DNA from: Diaminobutyricibacter sp. McL0608
GTDB lineage: Bacteria; Actinomycetota; Actinomycetes; Actinomycetales; Microbacteriaceae
Reading direction: 5' to 3'
DNA: 64,000 bases
Assembly: GCF_039613825.1 (NCBI RefSeq)
Contig: NZ_CP154826.1
Coordinates: 930,001-994,000 of the forward strand
The notes beneath the pieces are model-generated. The model was given only the letters and a program-made list of their open reading frames with translations, was not told the DNA's origin and did not search any database. Positions 17,827 through 25,438 of this stretch are shown piece by piece. A program made the position numbers and the translations under genes. The number at the start of each line of letters is the position of its first letter. Position 1 is the stretch's first letter.

Positions 17827-17932
17827 GTTCACAAAACAGGAGTTCGTGTGACGGGAGTGACGGATGGGGCCGAATTGAGCGCATCCGGGCCCCATTGGCC
17901 ACTCGGGTAACACGATCGCCTGTTTTATGAAC
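17827..17932. repeat. 106-bp palindromic repeat, copy B
   Basis: Same 106-bp element as copy A, starting exactly 1100 bp further on, in the same orientation. The arms 17827-17850 and 17909-17932 pair at 20 of 24 positions. Changes in the arms relative to copy A are not compensated in the opposite arm, which argues against strong selection for an RNA hairpin. It fills the gap between the convergent DUF559-type gene and accA3, so it may also act as a two-way transcription stop. Confidence 0.9.
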
Positions 17933-17955
17933 AGGCGAGGACCGCGGAGTCCGTC

Positions 17956-19725
17956 TCAGCTGATGTTGAGCAGCAGGTGGCCGGACGACACCGTCGCCCC
18001 GACCGCCGTGTTGATGCCGGAGACCGTTCCGTCTTTGTGCGCGGTGAGCGGCTGCTCCATCTTCATCGCCTCGAGCACGAGCACGAGATCGCCCTTGACG
18101 ACCTGGTCGCCGTTGTCGACTGCGAGCTTGACCACGGTCGCCTGCATCGGCGCCGTGATCGAATCGCCTGTGGCGGTGTCGACGGCGTGCGCGCCACCCC
18201 GGCGGCGCGGAGCGGGCGCGCTCGCGGTGTCGGCACCCGTGCCGGAGCCGGCGAGCAGCGTGCCGGGCAGGCTCACTTCGATGCGCTTGCCTTCGACCTC
18301 GACGACCACCCTGTGACGCTGGTGGCTGGGCGCGACAGCGTCGGTCGAACCGCTCCAGGGCTCGATGTCGTTCTGGAACTCGGTCTCGATCCAGCGGGTG
18401 TACACCGAGAACGGCTCGCCGTCCTGTGGTGCGAACGCCGTGTCGCGCACGATCGCGCGGTGGAAGGGGAGCACCGTCGGCAGGCCTGCGACCTCGAACT
18501 CGTCGAGCGCGCGACGGGCACGTTCCAACGCATCCTCGCGTGTCGCGCCGGTGACGATCAGCTTGGCGAGCAATGAGTCGAACGAGCCGGAGATCACATC
18601 GCCCGCCTGGACGCCGCTGTCGACACGCACGCCGGGTCCGCCGGCGGGCTTGAACACGTGGACCGGTCCAGGCGACGGGATGAACCCGCGGCCGGCGTCT
18701 TCGCCGTTGATGCGGAATTCGAACGAGTGGCCGCGTGCGATCGGGTCGTCGTAGTCGAGGGTTCCGCCTTCGGCGAGCCGGAACTGTTCGCGGACGAGGT
18801 CGATCCCTGTGATCTCTTCAGAGACCGGATGCTCGACCTGCAGTCGCGTGTTGACCTCGAGGAATGAGACGGTGCCGTCTTTGCCGATGAGGAACTCGCA
18901 GGTGCCGGCCCCGAGGTAGCCGACCTCTTTGAGGATCGCCTTGGATGCGCGGTACAGCTCGTCGGTCTGCGCAGCGGTCAGGAACGGCGCCGGTGCCTCT
19001 TCGACCAGTTTCTGGTGGCGACGCTGCAGCGAACAGTCGCGGGTGGAGACGACGACGACGTTGCCGTACGCGTCTGCGAGGCACTGGGTTTCGACGTGTC
19101 GGGGCTGGTCGAGGTATTTCTCGACGAAGCATTCTCCACGCCCGAACGCCGCGACTGCTTCGCGGGTGGCCGATTCGAAGAGCTCGGCGACCTCGTCCCG
19201 GGTGCGGGCGACCTTCAGTCCTCGGCCGCCACCGCCGAAGGCAGCCTTGATCGCGACCGGGAGACCGTATTCGTCGACGAAGTCGAGAACCTCGGAGGCA
19301 TCGGCGACAGGGTTGAGCGTCCCAGGCGCGAGCGGTGCTCCGACCTTCTCGGCGACGTGGCGTGCGGACACCTTGTCACCGAGTCGTTCGATCGCTTCGG
19401 GGGACGGCCCGATCCAGGTGAGTCCTGCTCCGATCACCGCTCGGGCGAAGTCGGCGTTCTCGGCGAGGAACCCGTAGCCGGGGTGCACAGCGTCCGCTCC
19501 GGAGCGGCGCGCAACTGAAAGCAGCTTGTCGATGACGAGGTACGTCTCGGCGCTGGTCGTGCCGTCGAGGGCGTACGCTTCGTCGGCGAGGCGCACGTGT
19601 ACGGCATCGCGATCCTGGTCGGCGTAGACCGCGACCGATCCGATTCCGCTGTCCTTCGCGGCGCGGATGACCCGGACGGCGATTTCGCCCCGGTTGGCGA
19701 TGAGGACCTTGGTTATGCGTGGCAC
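17956..19725 (-). CDS. accA3: Acetyl/propionyl-CoA carboxylase alpha subunit (biotin carboxylase plus biotin carrier)
   Basis: 589 residues. The N-terminal biotin carboxylase reads [20 protein letters not shown] and [14 protein letters not shown]; the ATP-grasp region has [15 protein letters not shown] (about residue 163) and [18 protein letters not shown] (about 290). The C-terminal biotin carrier domain ends with [10 protein letters not shown], Lys555 being the biotinylated residue. It carboxylates biotin with bicarbonate and ATP for the acyl-CoA carboxylase whose beta and epsilon subunits lie at 25187-27036, feeding fatty-acid and branched-lipid synthesis. It starts at GTG 19725, eight bases after a -10 box TAGGCT. 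Confidence 0.94.
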   Translation of the reverse strand: MPRITKVLIANRGEIAVRVIRAAKDSGIGSVAVYADQDRDAVHVRLADEAYALDGTTSAETYLVIDKLLSVARRSGADAVHPGYGFLAENADFARAVIGAGLTWIGPSPEAIERLGDKVSARHVAEKVGAPLAPGTLNPVADASEVLDFVDEYGLPVAIKAAFGGGGRGLKVARTRDEVAELFESATREAVAAFGRGECFVEKYLDQPRHVETQCLADAYGNVVVVSTRDCSLQRRHQKLVEEAPAPFLTAAQTDELYRASKAILKEVGYLGAGTCEFLIGKDGTVSFLEVNTRLQVEHPVSEEITGIDLVREQFRLAEGGTLDYDDPIARGHSFEFRINGEDAGRGFIPSPGPVHVFKPAGGPGVRVDSGVQAGDVISGSFDSLLAKLIVTGATREDALERARRALDEFEVAGLPTVLPFHRAIVRDTAFAPQDGEPFSVYTRWIETEFQNDIEPWSGSTDAVAPSHQRHRVVVEVEGKRIEVSLPGTLLAGSGTGADTASAPAPRRRGGAHAVDTATGDSITAPMQATVVKLAVDNGDQVVKGDLVLVLEAMKMEQPLTAHKDGTVSGINTAVGATVSSGHLLLNIS

Positions 19726-19733
19726 AGTTCTCT

Positions 19734-19739
19734 AGCCTA
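19734..19739 (-). promoter_or_regulatory. -10 box TAGGCT of accA3
   Basis: Minus-strand TAGGCT followed by AGAGAACT and the GTG at 19725, predicting a transcript with a leader of at most a couple of bases. Upstream, at 19771-19783, lies a motif shared with the accD upstream region. Confidence 0.55.
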
Positions 19740-19770
19740 TGCCGCGCCAGCATCCCCCTTTTGGGTGAAC

Positions 19771-19783
19771 CCGACAAAAATGG
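19771..19783. promoter_or_regulatory. Motif CCGACAAAAATGG shared with the accD upstream region
   Basis: CCGACAAAAATGG (plus strand) resembles CCTACAAAATCGG at 27084-27096, matching at 10 of 13 positions in the same orientation relative to the two genes, and lies about 35 bp upstream of each -10 box. The A-run stands out in this GC-rich background. It may be a common operator or promoter element for the acyl-CoA carboxylase subunits. Confidence 0.3.
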
Positions 19784-19804
19784 ATCGCCCGGCGGTCGGG
19801 AAGC

Positions 19805-20449
19805 CTACAAAGAGCGATTCCAGAGGCTCGGCCAGCTGACGCCCAGTTCGACGAACAGTTCGCGCACGGTCGCGAGCGAAAGGCCGACGACCGTGCTCGG
19901 ATCGCCGTCCACGCGGGTGATGAACGGGCCGCCCAGACTGTCGACGGTGAACGCCCCAGCCACTTCGAGCGGCTCGCCTGTCGCGATGTAGGCGTCGATC
20001 TCGGCGTTGGTGATGTCGGAGGCGAACGTCACGGTCGCGACCGCGGTTGCGCCGGTCGCGGCATTGGTGCGTCCGCCGCGGTGGTCGATCAGCCAGTGGC
20101 CGGAGTGGAGCCGGCCGGTGTCACCCCGCTGTGCCAGCCAGCGCTCGCGCGCCACCTCGGGGGTGTGCGGCTTGCCGTAGATCGCTCCTCCGATCTCGAA
20201 CGCCGAATCCCCGCCGAGGATGAATCCGTCGATCGGCTCGCCGTCGATGAGCGAGTCCACCACGGCTTCGGCTTTCGCCTGCGCGAGAAGCTGAACCATC
20301 GCCGACGGCCCGAGCGGGCCGCTTGTGGCTTCCGCCCGCGCAACGGTGGCGGGCTCGTCGACCTGGGAGGGCACGACGGCCGGTTCGATGCCCGCGGCAC
20401 GAAGGAGGGCGAGCCTGGCGGGGGATGTTGAGGCGAGGTAGAGGCGCAT
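19805..20449 (-). CDS. maf: Maf-family nucleoside triphosphate pyrophosphatase
   Basis: 214 residues. The N-terminal LYLASTSPARLALLRAAGI is the Maf signature that binds nucleotide phosphates, followed by VPSQVDEPA and the conserved LGGDSAFEIGG (metal-binding Asp in the centre). The family hydrolyses dTTP, UTP or modified nucleotides to monophosphates and is linked to cell division control. I place the start at ATG 20449; a longer upstream frame lacks similarity to the family. AAGGAAG lies just before the ATG. Maf lies next to the acyl-CoA carboxylase genes in many actinobacteria. Confidence 0.9.
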   Translation of the reverse strand: MRLYLASTSPARLALLRAAGIEPAVVPSQVDEPATVARAEATSGPLGPSAMVQLLAQAKAEAVVDSLIDGEPIDGFILGGDSAFEIGGAIYGKPHTPEVARERWLAQRGDTGRLHSGHWLIDHRGGRTNAATGATAVATVTFASDITNAEIDAYIATGEPLEVAGAFTVDSLGGPFITRVDGDPSTVVGLSLATVRELFVELGVSWPSLWNRSL

Positions 20450-20494
20450 GTCTTCCTTCGTGCACGGCGTCCTGCTGTGTGGGATGCTCGACTG

Positions 20495-21799
20495 ATGCCA
20501 CGCAATCACGAGGACCGCTCCGGCCGGGGTGATGATGTCGAACTCGAGATTACCAACGTCGCGCACGGGGGTGTCTTCGTCGCCCGTTTCGACGGTCGCG
20601 TCGTGTTCGTCCCTGACACGATGCCGGGGGAGCGCATCCGCGCCCGGATCACGGATACGACCCATGACCGGTTCTGGCGTGCGGAGACCGTTTCGGTCAT
20701 CGAGGCCGCGCCCGAGCGCCAGCCGCACGTGTGGGCGGCGGCCTCGGTGGAGCGGCCGCCGTCGCGTCGGGCGGGCGGTGCGGAGTTCGGACACATCCGA
20801 CTCGATCACCAGCGCGAGCTGAAGCGCCGTGTGATCGTCGACGCGCTCGAGCGGATGGCGAAGATCGAACGCGACGTCACGGTCGAGGCCGCGGGTGCTG
20901 CGATCGCGGGCATCGAGCCCGAGACGCCGGACGGTTCAGGCTGGCGCACGAGAGTCCGCCTGCAGGTAGCGCAGGACGGGTCGTTCGGGCCTTTCGCCGC
21001 GCGCTCGCACCACGTCGTCGAGGTCGAAGACCTTCCCCTCGCGACCGAACGGGTCGCCGACTCGGCACCGTTCGGCCAGCGGTTCGCGGGTTCGGAGTCG
21101 ATCGACGTCGTCGCCACGGCCGGCGGGACCGCGCACGTCCTGGTGAACGACGCTCCTGTGAAGCGGGGGCGGCGCATCGTCCGCCAGCGGCATCGGCCGA
21201 TGCCGGTGCGCGAAGTCGTCGGCGACCGGGAGTTCCAGCTCGACGCACGCGGGTTCTGGCAGGTGCACCGGCTCGCCGCCGCGACGCTCACCGAGGCCGT
21301 GCAATCCGCGGTCGACGAAGCGCTGTTCGACCCGCGTGCGGCGAACCTCGACCTCTACGGCGGCGTCGGTCTGCTCGCGGCCGCCCTCGGCGATCGTTTC
21401 GGCAGCACCGTGCGGATCACGTCGGTCGAGGGGGACGAGGCGGCGACCGATCACGCCGCTGAGAATCTCGCCGAGTGGATCGGCGCCAGTGCGGTGACCG
21501 AACGCGTCGAGCGTTTCGTGACGACCCTGGCGGCGGATGCTTCGCCGGCCGAACGCTCACGGCTGCGAGCGGCAACGGTCATCCTCGATCCTCCGAGGTC
21601 GGGTGCCGGCCGAGCCGTGGTCGACGCGATCGCCGACCTCTCGCCCGCCCAGGTCGTCTACGTCGCCTGCGACCCTGTCGCGCTCGCACGGGACCTCGCC
21701 ACCTTCGCCGGCCACGGGTACCAGCTCGGTTCCCTGCGGGCGTTCGACCTGTTCCCGAACACGCACCATGTCGAAGCGGTGGCGATGTTGGCGCGGTGA
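20495..21799 (+). CDS. TRAM-domain class I SAM-dependent RNA methyltransferase (TrmA/RumA family)
   Basis: 434 residues. An N-terminal TRAM domain (LEITNVAHGGVFVAR, VVFVPDTMPGERIRARI) binds RNA. The C-terminal methyltransferase has FWQVHRLAAATLTEAV, LDLYGGVGLLAAAL (SAM-binding motif), ILDPPRSGAG (about residue 365) and YVACDPVALARDL with the catalytic cysteine (about 390). It probably makes 5-methyluridine in tRNA or rRNA, or a related uridine change. The usual four-cysteine iron-sulfur motif of RumA is not visible. The start ATG 20495 is 45 bp from the divergent maf start. Confidence 0.88.
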   Translation: MPRNHEDRSGRGDDVELEITNVAHGGVFVARFDGRVVFVPDTMPGERIRARITDTTHDRFWRAETVSVIEAAPERQPHVWAAASVERPPSRRAGGAEFGHIRLDHQRELKRRVIVDALERMAKIERDVTVEAAGAAIAGIEPETPDGSGWRTRVRLQVAQDGSFGPFAARSHHVVEVEDLPLATERVADSAPFGQRFAGSESIDVVATAGGTAHVLVNDAPVKRGRRIVRQRHRPMPVREVVGDREFQLDARGFWQVHRLAAATLTEAVQSAVDEALFDPRAANLDLYGGVGLLAAALGDRFGSTVRITSVEGDEAATDHAAENLAEWIGASAVTERVERFVTTLAADASPAERSRLRAATVILDPPRSGAGRAVVDAIADLSPAQVVYVACDPVALARDLATFAGHGYQLGSLRAFDLFPNTHHVEAVAMLAR

Positions 21800-21833
21800 C
21801 CGCGCCATCCCGAGCGGCCCGGAGTTACCGCAC

Positions 21834-21839
21834 TACGAT
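21834..21839 (+). promoter_or_regulatory. -10 box TACGAT deciding the response-regulator start
   Basis: TACGAT followed by seven bases and ATG 21847. If this is the promoter, the ATG at 21838 overlaps the -10 box and cannot be on the mRNA, so translation starts at 21847 with MVRVAIVDDHE. Confidence 0.5.
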
Positions 21840-21846
21840 GAACATC

Positions 21847-22506
21847 ATGGTGAGGGTGGCAATCGTCGATGATCATGAGTCCGTGCGGCTCGGCTTGAAA
21901 GCAGCGTGTCAGGATGCGGGTTACGACGTCGTCCTGACAGCTGCGACGGTCGACGAGTTCGTCGCGGAACTCGGCGACCGCGAGTGCGAGGTGGTCGTTC
22001 TCGACCTTTCGCTGGGCGACGGCTCCCGCGTCACCGACAACGTCAAGCGCGTGCAGGGCACCGGTGCGGCGGTTCTGGTCCACAGCATCGCCGACCGGGT
22101 TGCGAGCGTCCGCGAAGCGCTCGCGGCCGGTGCCGCGGGCGTCATCCCGAAATCATCCCCGACGACGACCGTGATGGCGGCGATCGCCACTGTCGCGGCC
22201 GGCGACGTGCTCAACAACCTCGAATGGGCGACGGCCATCGACGCCGACAGCGATTTCGCGAAAGCGCAGCTCGGACGCCGTGAACGCGACGTGTTGCACC
22301 TGTATGCCTCCGGACTCCCGCTCAAGGCGGTCGCCGCGCAGCTCGGTATCGCGAACTCGACCGCGCGGGAGTACCTCGACCGCATCCGCGTGAAGTACGT
22401 GGAGGTGGGGCGTCCGGCTCCGACGAAGGTCGACCTGCTGAGGAGGGCGGTCGAAGACGGCATCCTGCCGGGACTCGACCCCGATACGGGCAATGAGCGC
22501 AACTAG
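21847..22506 (+). CDS. LuxR/NarL-family response regulator
   Basis: 219 residues. The receiver domain has the acidic pair VAIVDDHES (Asp8, Asp9), the phospho-acceptor Asp53 in VVVLDLSLGDGS, and the Lys of IPKSSPTT near 103. The C-terminal LuxR-type helix-turn-helix reads LGRRERDVLHLYASGLPLKA and IANSTAREYLDRIRVKY. It is the partner of the histidine kinase that starts inside its last codons (14-bp overlap). The likely mode is dimer binding to promoters after phosphorylation; the target genes are unknown. Confidence 0.92.
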   Translation: MVRVAIVDDHESVRLGLKAACQDAGYDVVLTAATVDEFVAELGDRECEVVVLDLSLGDGSRVTDNVKRVQGTGAAVLVHSIADRVASVREALAAGAAGVIPKSSPTTTVMAAIATVAAGDVLNNLEWATAIDADSDFAKAQLGRRERDVLHLYASGLPLKAVAAQLGIANSTAREYLDRIRVKYVEVGRPAPTKVDLLRRAVEDGILPGLDPDTGNERN

Positions 22507-23779
22507 CTCGCCGGCCCGATCGCTGCCGGCGGCGAATCAGCCGCGGAACCCGATCAGCCGGGCGCGGTTCGAACGGATCGCGGGGCGCAGCGTCTCGGCG
22601 TTCGGCCTGGTCTTCGGCCTTCAGACCTTCCCGGTCGCGATCGCCCAGCTTCCCGCGCTGAAAGAGCCGTGGGGGATGGTCGGCATCGTCGTCGTCTTCG
22701 GCCTGCTGGCGGTGATCCCGATCCTCGCGATCGCCCAGGTCTACGTGAAGATAGCGATGGGCACCCTGGCCGTCGTCTACCTGATCAGCGTCGTGACGTG
22801 GCCGCTGCTCGCCGTCAACCCCGATGCGATCGGCCAGAAACCGTGGGTCTGGTTCCTGTGCACGGTCGCCACCGCATATGCCGCTGTGGCCTTTCCGTTG
22901 TGGTTGGCCACGGCGTACACGTTCGTCACGCCGATCGCCTATGGGATCATCCGCGCGCTGCCGTCCGGCGGCGGCGTCGGAGCGGAGATAGCCGGTCTCG
23001 ACTCGGTGTACGCGATCATCCTGGGCGGGGTGATCCTCGTGATCATCGCCATGCTCCGCCAGGCGGCGTCGGCCGTCGATGCGGCACAGAGCGCCGCACT
23101 CGCCCGGTACGCGACCGCGGTCCGGCAGCACGCGACGGAGGTCGAACGGGTCCAGGTCGACGCGATCGTGCACGACAGCGTGCTGACGACCCTCTTGTCG
23201 GCCGCGAGCGCGCGGACACCGGAGGCCAAGGCGCTCGCAGCACGTATGGCATCCGACGCGATCGGCCATCTCCATGCCGCCGAGGCGGCGGACCCCGAGG
23301 ACCAGTCGCTCGTCGGCCTGGATCGTCTCAGCGACAGGATCACCGCTGCCGCGGCCGCGTTCTCATCGCCGTTCACGATCGACGTGCGTGACGTGGAGGT
23401 CCACACCGTTCCGGTACACGTAGCGGAGGCCGTGTATTCGGCCACGGTGCAGGCGATGGTGAACAGCATGCAGCACGCCGGCGGCCCGGGTGTCCCGCGT
23501 TCGCTCGAAATCCTGGGCGGTGGACCGCTCGCGACCGTGCAGATCACCGTGCGCGACGAGGGTACCGGCTTCGACCAGAACGATGTCCCGGCCGAGCGGC
23601 TGGGCCTCCGCGTCTCGATCCGGGAACGGCTTTCGAAGGTGGGCGGTCTGGCCCGCATCGCTTCCAGGCCGGGTGAGGGGACCGCGGTCACTATCATGTG
23701 GCCCGCATCCGACGACGATCAGGATGCGGCCGGCGACAGCGTAGACGCCCGGGCCGGCGGATCGGAGATCGCCTCGTGA
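22493..23779 (+). CDS. Membrane sensor histidine kinase (HisKA_3 type)
   Basis: 428 residues. About five or six membrane segments fill residues 34-190 with no large extracellular sensor domain, followed by a coiled stretch (AVDAAQSAALARYATAVRQH). The phospho-acceptor is His227 in AIVHDSVLTTLL, the NarL-partner type of dimerisation box. The ATPase domain has an N-box QAMVNSMQHAG (about 322), VRDEGTGF (about 360) and GEGTAVTI (about 396). It would sense a membrane or intramembrane signal and phosphorylate the upstream regulator. Its stop overlaps the GTG of the next gene, so a third protein is made with the pair. Confidence 0.9.
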   Translation: MSATSSPARSLPAANQPRNPISRARFERIAGRSVSAFGLVFGLQTFPVAIAQLPALKEPWGMVGIVVVFGLLAVIPILAIAQVYVKIAMGTLAVVYLISVVTWPLLAVNPDAIGQKPWVWFLCTVATAYAAVAFPLWLATAYTFVTPIAYGIIRALPSGGGVGAEIAGLDSVYAIILGGVILVIIAMLRQAASAVDAAQSAALARYATAVRQHATEVERVQVDAIVHDSVLTTLLSAASARTPEAKALAARMASDAIGHLHAAEAADPEDQSLVGLDRLSDRITAAAAAFSSPFTIDVRDVEVHTVPVHVAEAVYSATVQAMVNSMQHAGGPGVPRSLEILGGGPLATVQITVRDEGTGFDQNDVPAERLGLRVSIRERLSKVGGLARIASRPGEGTAVTIMWPASDDDQDAAGDSVDARAGGSEIAS

Positions 23780-24801
23780 TCACCCTCCCTCGTGCGATGT
23801 TCCTGGGCCTCGGCGCCCTCTTCTCCGCCTATCACCTGTTCCTCGCACTCTCGTCGCTCTCGATCCCGCAGAACGCGGGTCCGACGATCGCGGCGATGAT
23901 CCTGTACGGCGTCGCCACCGTGATCAGCCTCTGGCCGACGAGCCCCACCCGGATGCCGGTATGGCTCGCAGCGTTCGACCTCGCCGTGTGCGTTGCGGTG
24001 CCCATCCTTGTGACGAGTCAGCTCGACCCGACGAAGGACAACGGCTACGCGACCTGGTATGTGGCTGCGGTCGGAACGCTGATGACGATCGCGGCGGTGC
24101 GGCGTCAGCAGCTGGCTGCGTGGGTCGGAGTCGGTTTCCTCGCGGTGCAGACGGTCGTCTGGGCGGGTTTTCCGGCTCTCGCCGGTCTCGGTGTCATCGG
24201 CAGCGTCGTCTGGGTCGGCATCGCCGTGGTGATTTCCGGCTCGCTGGCGAAGGCGGGCCGGGATGCACTCCAGTTCGCACGCGCCGAGCGTGAGGCGACC
24301 GAGTGGCAGGCCGCCCAGGAGGCGCATGTCATGGAGCGCCAGCTCCGGCTGCGTCAGACGTATCGGGTCGCCGCACCCATGCTCGCTGAGATCGTCCGCA
24401 GGAACGGGGACCTGACCGAGGCTGAGCGGCGGGAGTGCCGCTACCTCGAGGGCGCCATCCGCGACGAGATCCGGGGTCGCAAACTCCTCAACGACGACGT
24501 CCGACGGCAGGTGATGGATGCGCGCAGGCGGGGCGTCGTCGTCAGCCTCCTCGACGAGGGCGGAATCGACGATCTCGACGAGACAGCACTCGGGGCTGTG
24601 CTCGGCCGGCTGGCGGACGCTATCCGGGGTACGACGACCGACAAGTTGATCGTCCGCACGGTGCCGCGTTCGTCGAAGACCGCGGTGACAGTCGTGGGGT
24701 TGCGGATGTCCGACGACGACGCAAACGCGCTCGGCTCGGATGCTACGGACGACGAGGTCGATCTCTGGCTGGAGATCCCGAGGCCGTTCGTCGACGCGTG
24801 A
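23776..24801 (+). CDS. Uncharacterised membrane protein co-translated with the two-component system
   Basis: 341 residues starting at GTG 23776, which overlaps the kinase stop (GTGA). The N-terminal 160 residues hold about six hydrophobic segments (for instance LGLGALFSAYHLFLALSSL and LAAFDLAVCVAVPILVTS). A charged, helical cytoplasmic part follows (ERQLRLRQTYRVAAPMLAEI, LEGAIRDEIRGRKLL) and ends in a small mixed domain. The layout copies a histidine kinase, but I see no His box and no ATP-binding motifs. I do not recognise the family; it may be a degenerate kinase paralogue that pairs with or modulates the kinase. The gene is followed by a strong terminator. Confidence 0.75.
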   Translation: MITLPRAMFLGLGALFSAYHLFLALSSLSIPQNAGPTIAAMILYGVATVISLWPTSPTRMPVWLAAFDLAVCVAVPILVTSQLDPTKDNGYATWYVAAVGTLMTIAAVRRQQLAAWVGVGFLAVQTVVWAGFPALAGLGVIGSVVWVGIAVVISGSLAKAGRDALQFARAEREATEWQAAQEAHVMERQLRLRQTYRVAAPMLAEIVRRNGDLTEAERRECRYLEGAIRDEIRGRKLLNDDVRRQVMDARRRGVVVSLLDEGGIDDLDETALGAVLGRLADAIRGTTTDKLIVRTVPRSSKTAVTVVGLRMSDDDANALGSDATDDEVDLWLEIPRPFVDA

Positions 24802-24851
24802 CCTGCGGCCGGGACGCGAGCGGGCCAGGGCGAAGACAAGGATGAATTCCG

Positions 24852-24887
24852 CGAAAAAGGGCCGGCTGTTCAGCCGGCCCTTTTTCG
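24852..24887. terminator. Strong bidirectional intrinsic terminator
   Basis: CGAAAAAGGGCCGGCTG (24852-24868) and CAGCCGGCCCTTTTTCG (24871-24887) form a perfect 17-bp dyad with a two-base loop. The T-run follows the GC stem on either strand, so it can end transcription from both directions. It ends the two-component operon. Confidence 0.92.
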
Positions 24888-24894
24888 AAAACCC

Positions 24895-24931
24895 CGAGTC
24901 AGGGCGACAACCCGAATATCGCCCTGACTCG
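24895..24931. terminator. Second stem-loop after the two-component operon
   Basis: CGAGTCAGGGCGA (24895-24907) pairs perfectly with TCGCCCTGACTCG (24919-24931) around an 11-base loop. It lies seven bases past the strong terminator and has an A-run (CCCCCAAAA) after it, which becomes a T-run before the stem for the opposite strand. It could serve transcripts from the accE side or be part of a structured RNA. Confidence 0.5.
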
Positions 24932-25186
24932 CCCCCAAAACACTCGCCCGCTTACCCTAGTCGGCGAGTGATTGGCGGTGTAACTCACGAGGAGAGACAC
25001 CTAGCAATAACAATATTGCCGTGTTGCACGGAAGTATCAAAGTCGTCATTTTGGGGGACAGGTGGGGGACACTTCAACTTCCACCTGTCTTCATTGTCCG
25101 CGTAATCACGGTTGACCCGCAAGAGGGGGGTCTGAAACCGGGGTCCACATGGGGTACAGACGGCGGGGGGCAGACGCGGCGTCCTG

Positions 25187-25438
25187 TCAGCCGGTGAAAC
25201 CCCTCCAGGCACCGTAGCCGGGCGCGAGCGGCGCGCGAAGGGGCCGCTGGCTGCGCTCCCATGCGCTGGGCCCGCGGCGCGACCGGACGGCCCTGTCGGC
25301 GGCATGCTCGGCGAGAGCGGCCGTCAGCACCGCGGTCACCGCGGCGACCTCGGCCGGGGTCACGACGCGGGTGAGGAACGTGAGGTCGCTCCCGAGATCG
25401 TTCTCGCTCATCGAACCGCCGTTGCTGCCGTCAGCCAT
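25187..25438 (-). CDS. accE: Acyl-CoA carboxylase epsilon subunit
   Basis: 83 residues. Actinobacterial epsilon subunits are short, acidic at the start and end with a W-x-R/S...GAWR-x-(F/S) block; here the C-terminus contains SAWERSQRPLRAPLAPGYGA followed by WRGF. The N-terminal part has FLTRVVTPAEVAAVTAVLTA, the helix that binds the beta subunit. The ATG at 25438 overlaps the accD stop codon (TGATG), so the two are translated together. The protein increases activity of the alpha-beta acyl-CoA carboxylase complex and is specific to actinobacteria. Confidence 0.88.
   Translation of the reverse strand: MADGSNGGSMSENDLGSDLTFLTRVVTPAEVAAVTAVLTAALAEHAADRAVRSRRGPSAWERSQRPLRAPLAPGYGAWRGFTG

Larger units (their letters stand above)
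24802..25186. other. 385-bp intergenic stretch rich in stem-loops
   Basis: This gap separates two convergent genes. It holds the terminator at 24852-24887, a second perfect stem at 24895-24931, an 8-bp stem CACTCGCC/GGCGAGTG at 24941-24970, a small dyad GCAATA-N4-TATTGC at 25004-25019 in an AT-rich patch, and a 9-bp stem GACAGGTGG/CCACCTGTC at 25057-25089. Short open frames here (for example from GTG 25021) have no recognisable features. A structured RNA or remnant of a lost gene is possible. Confidence 0.6.

Noticed and set aside
16727-17932. The 106-bp repeats as CRISPR repeats or plain terminators
   Set aside because: Only two copies 1.1 kb apart with a gene between them, so not a CRISPR array; neither arm is followed by a T-run, so ordinary intrinsic termination is not supported, although a secondary role in stopping transcription is possible.
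25021-25197. Short open frame from GTG 25021 (58 codons) in the stem-loop-rich gap
   Set aside because: It runs through a 9-bp stem-loop, overlaps the end of accE, has no recognisable domain and no clear ribosome site or -10 box; coding bias is weak.
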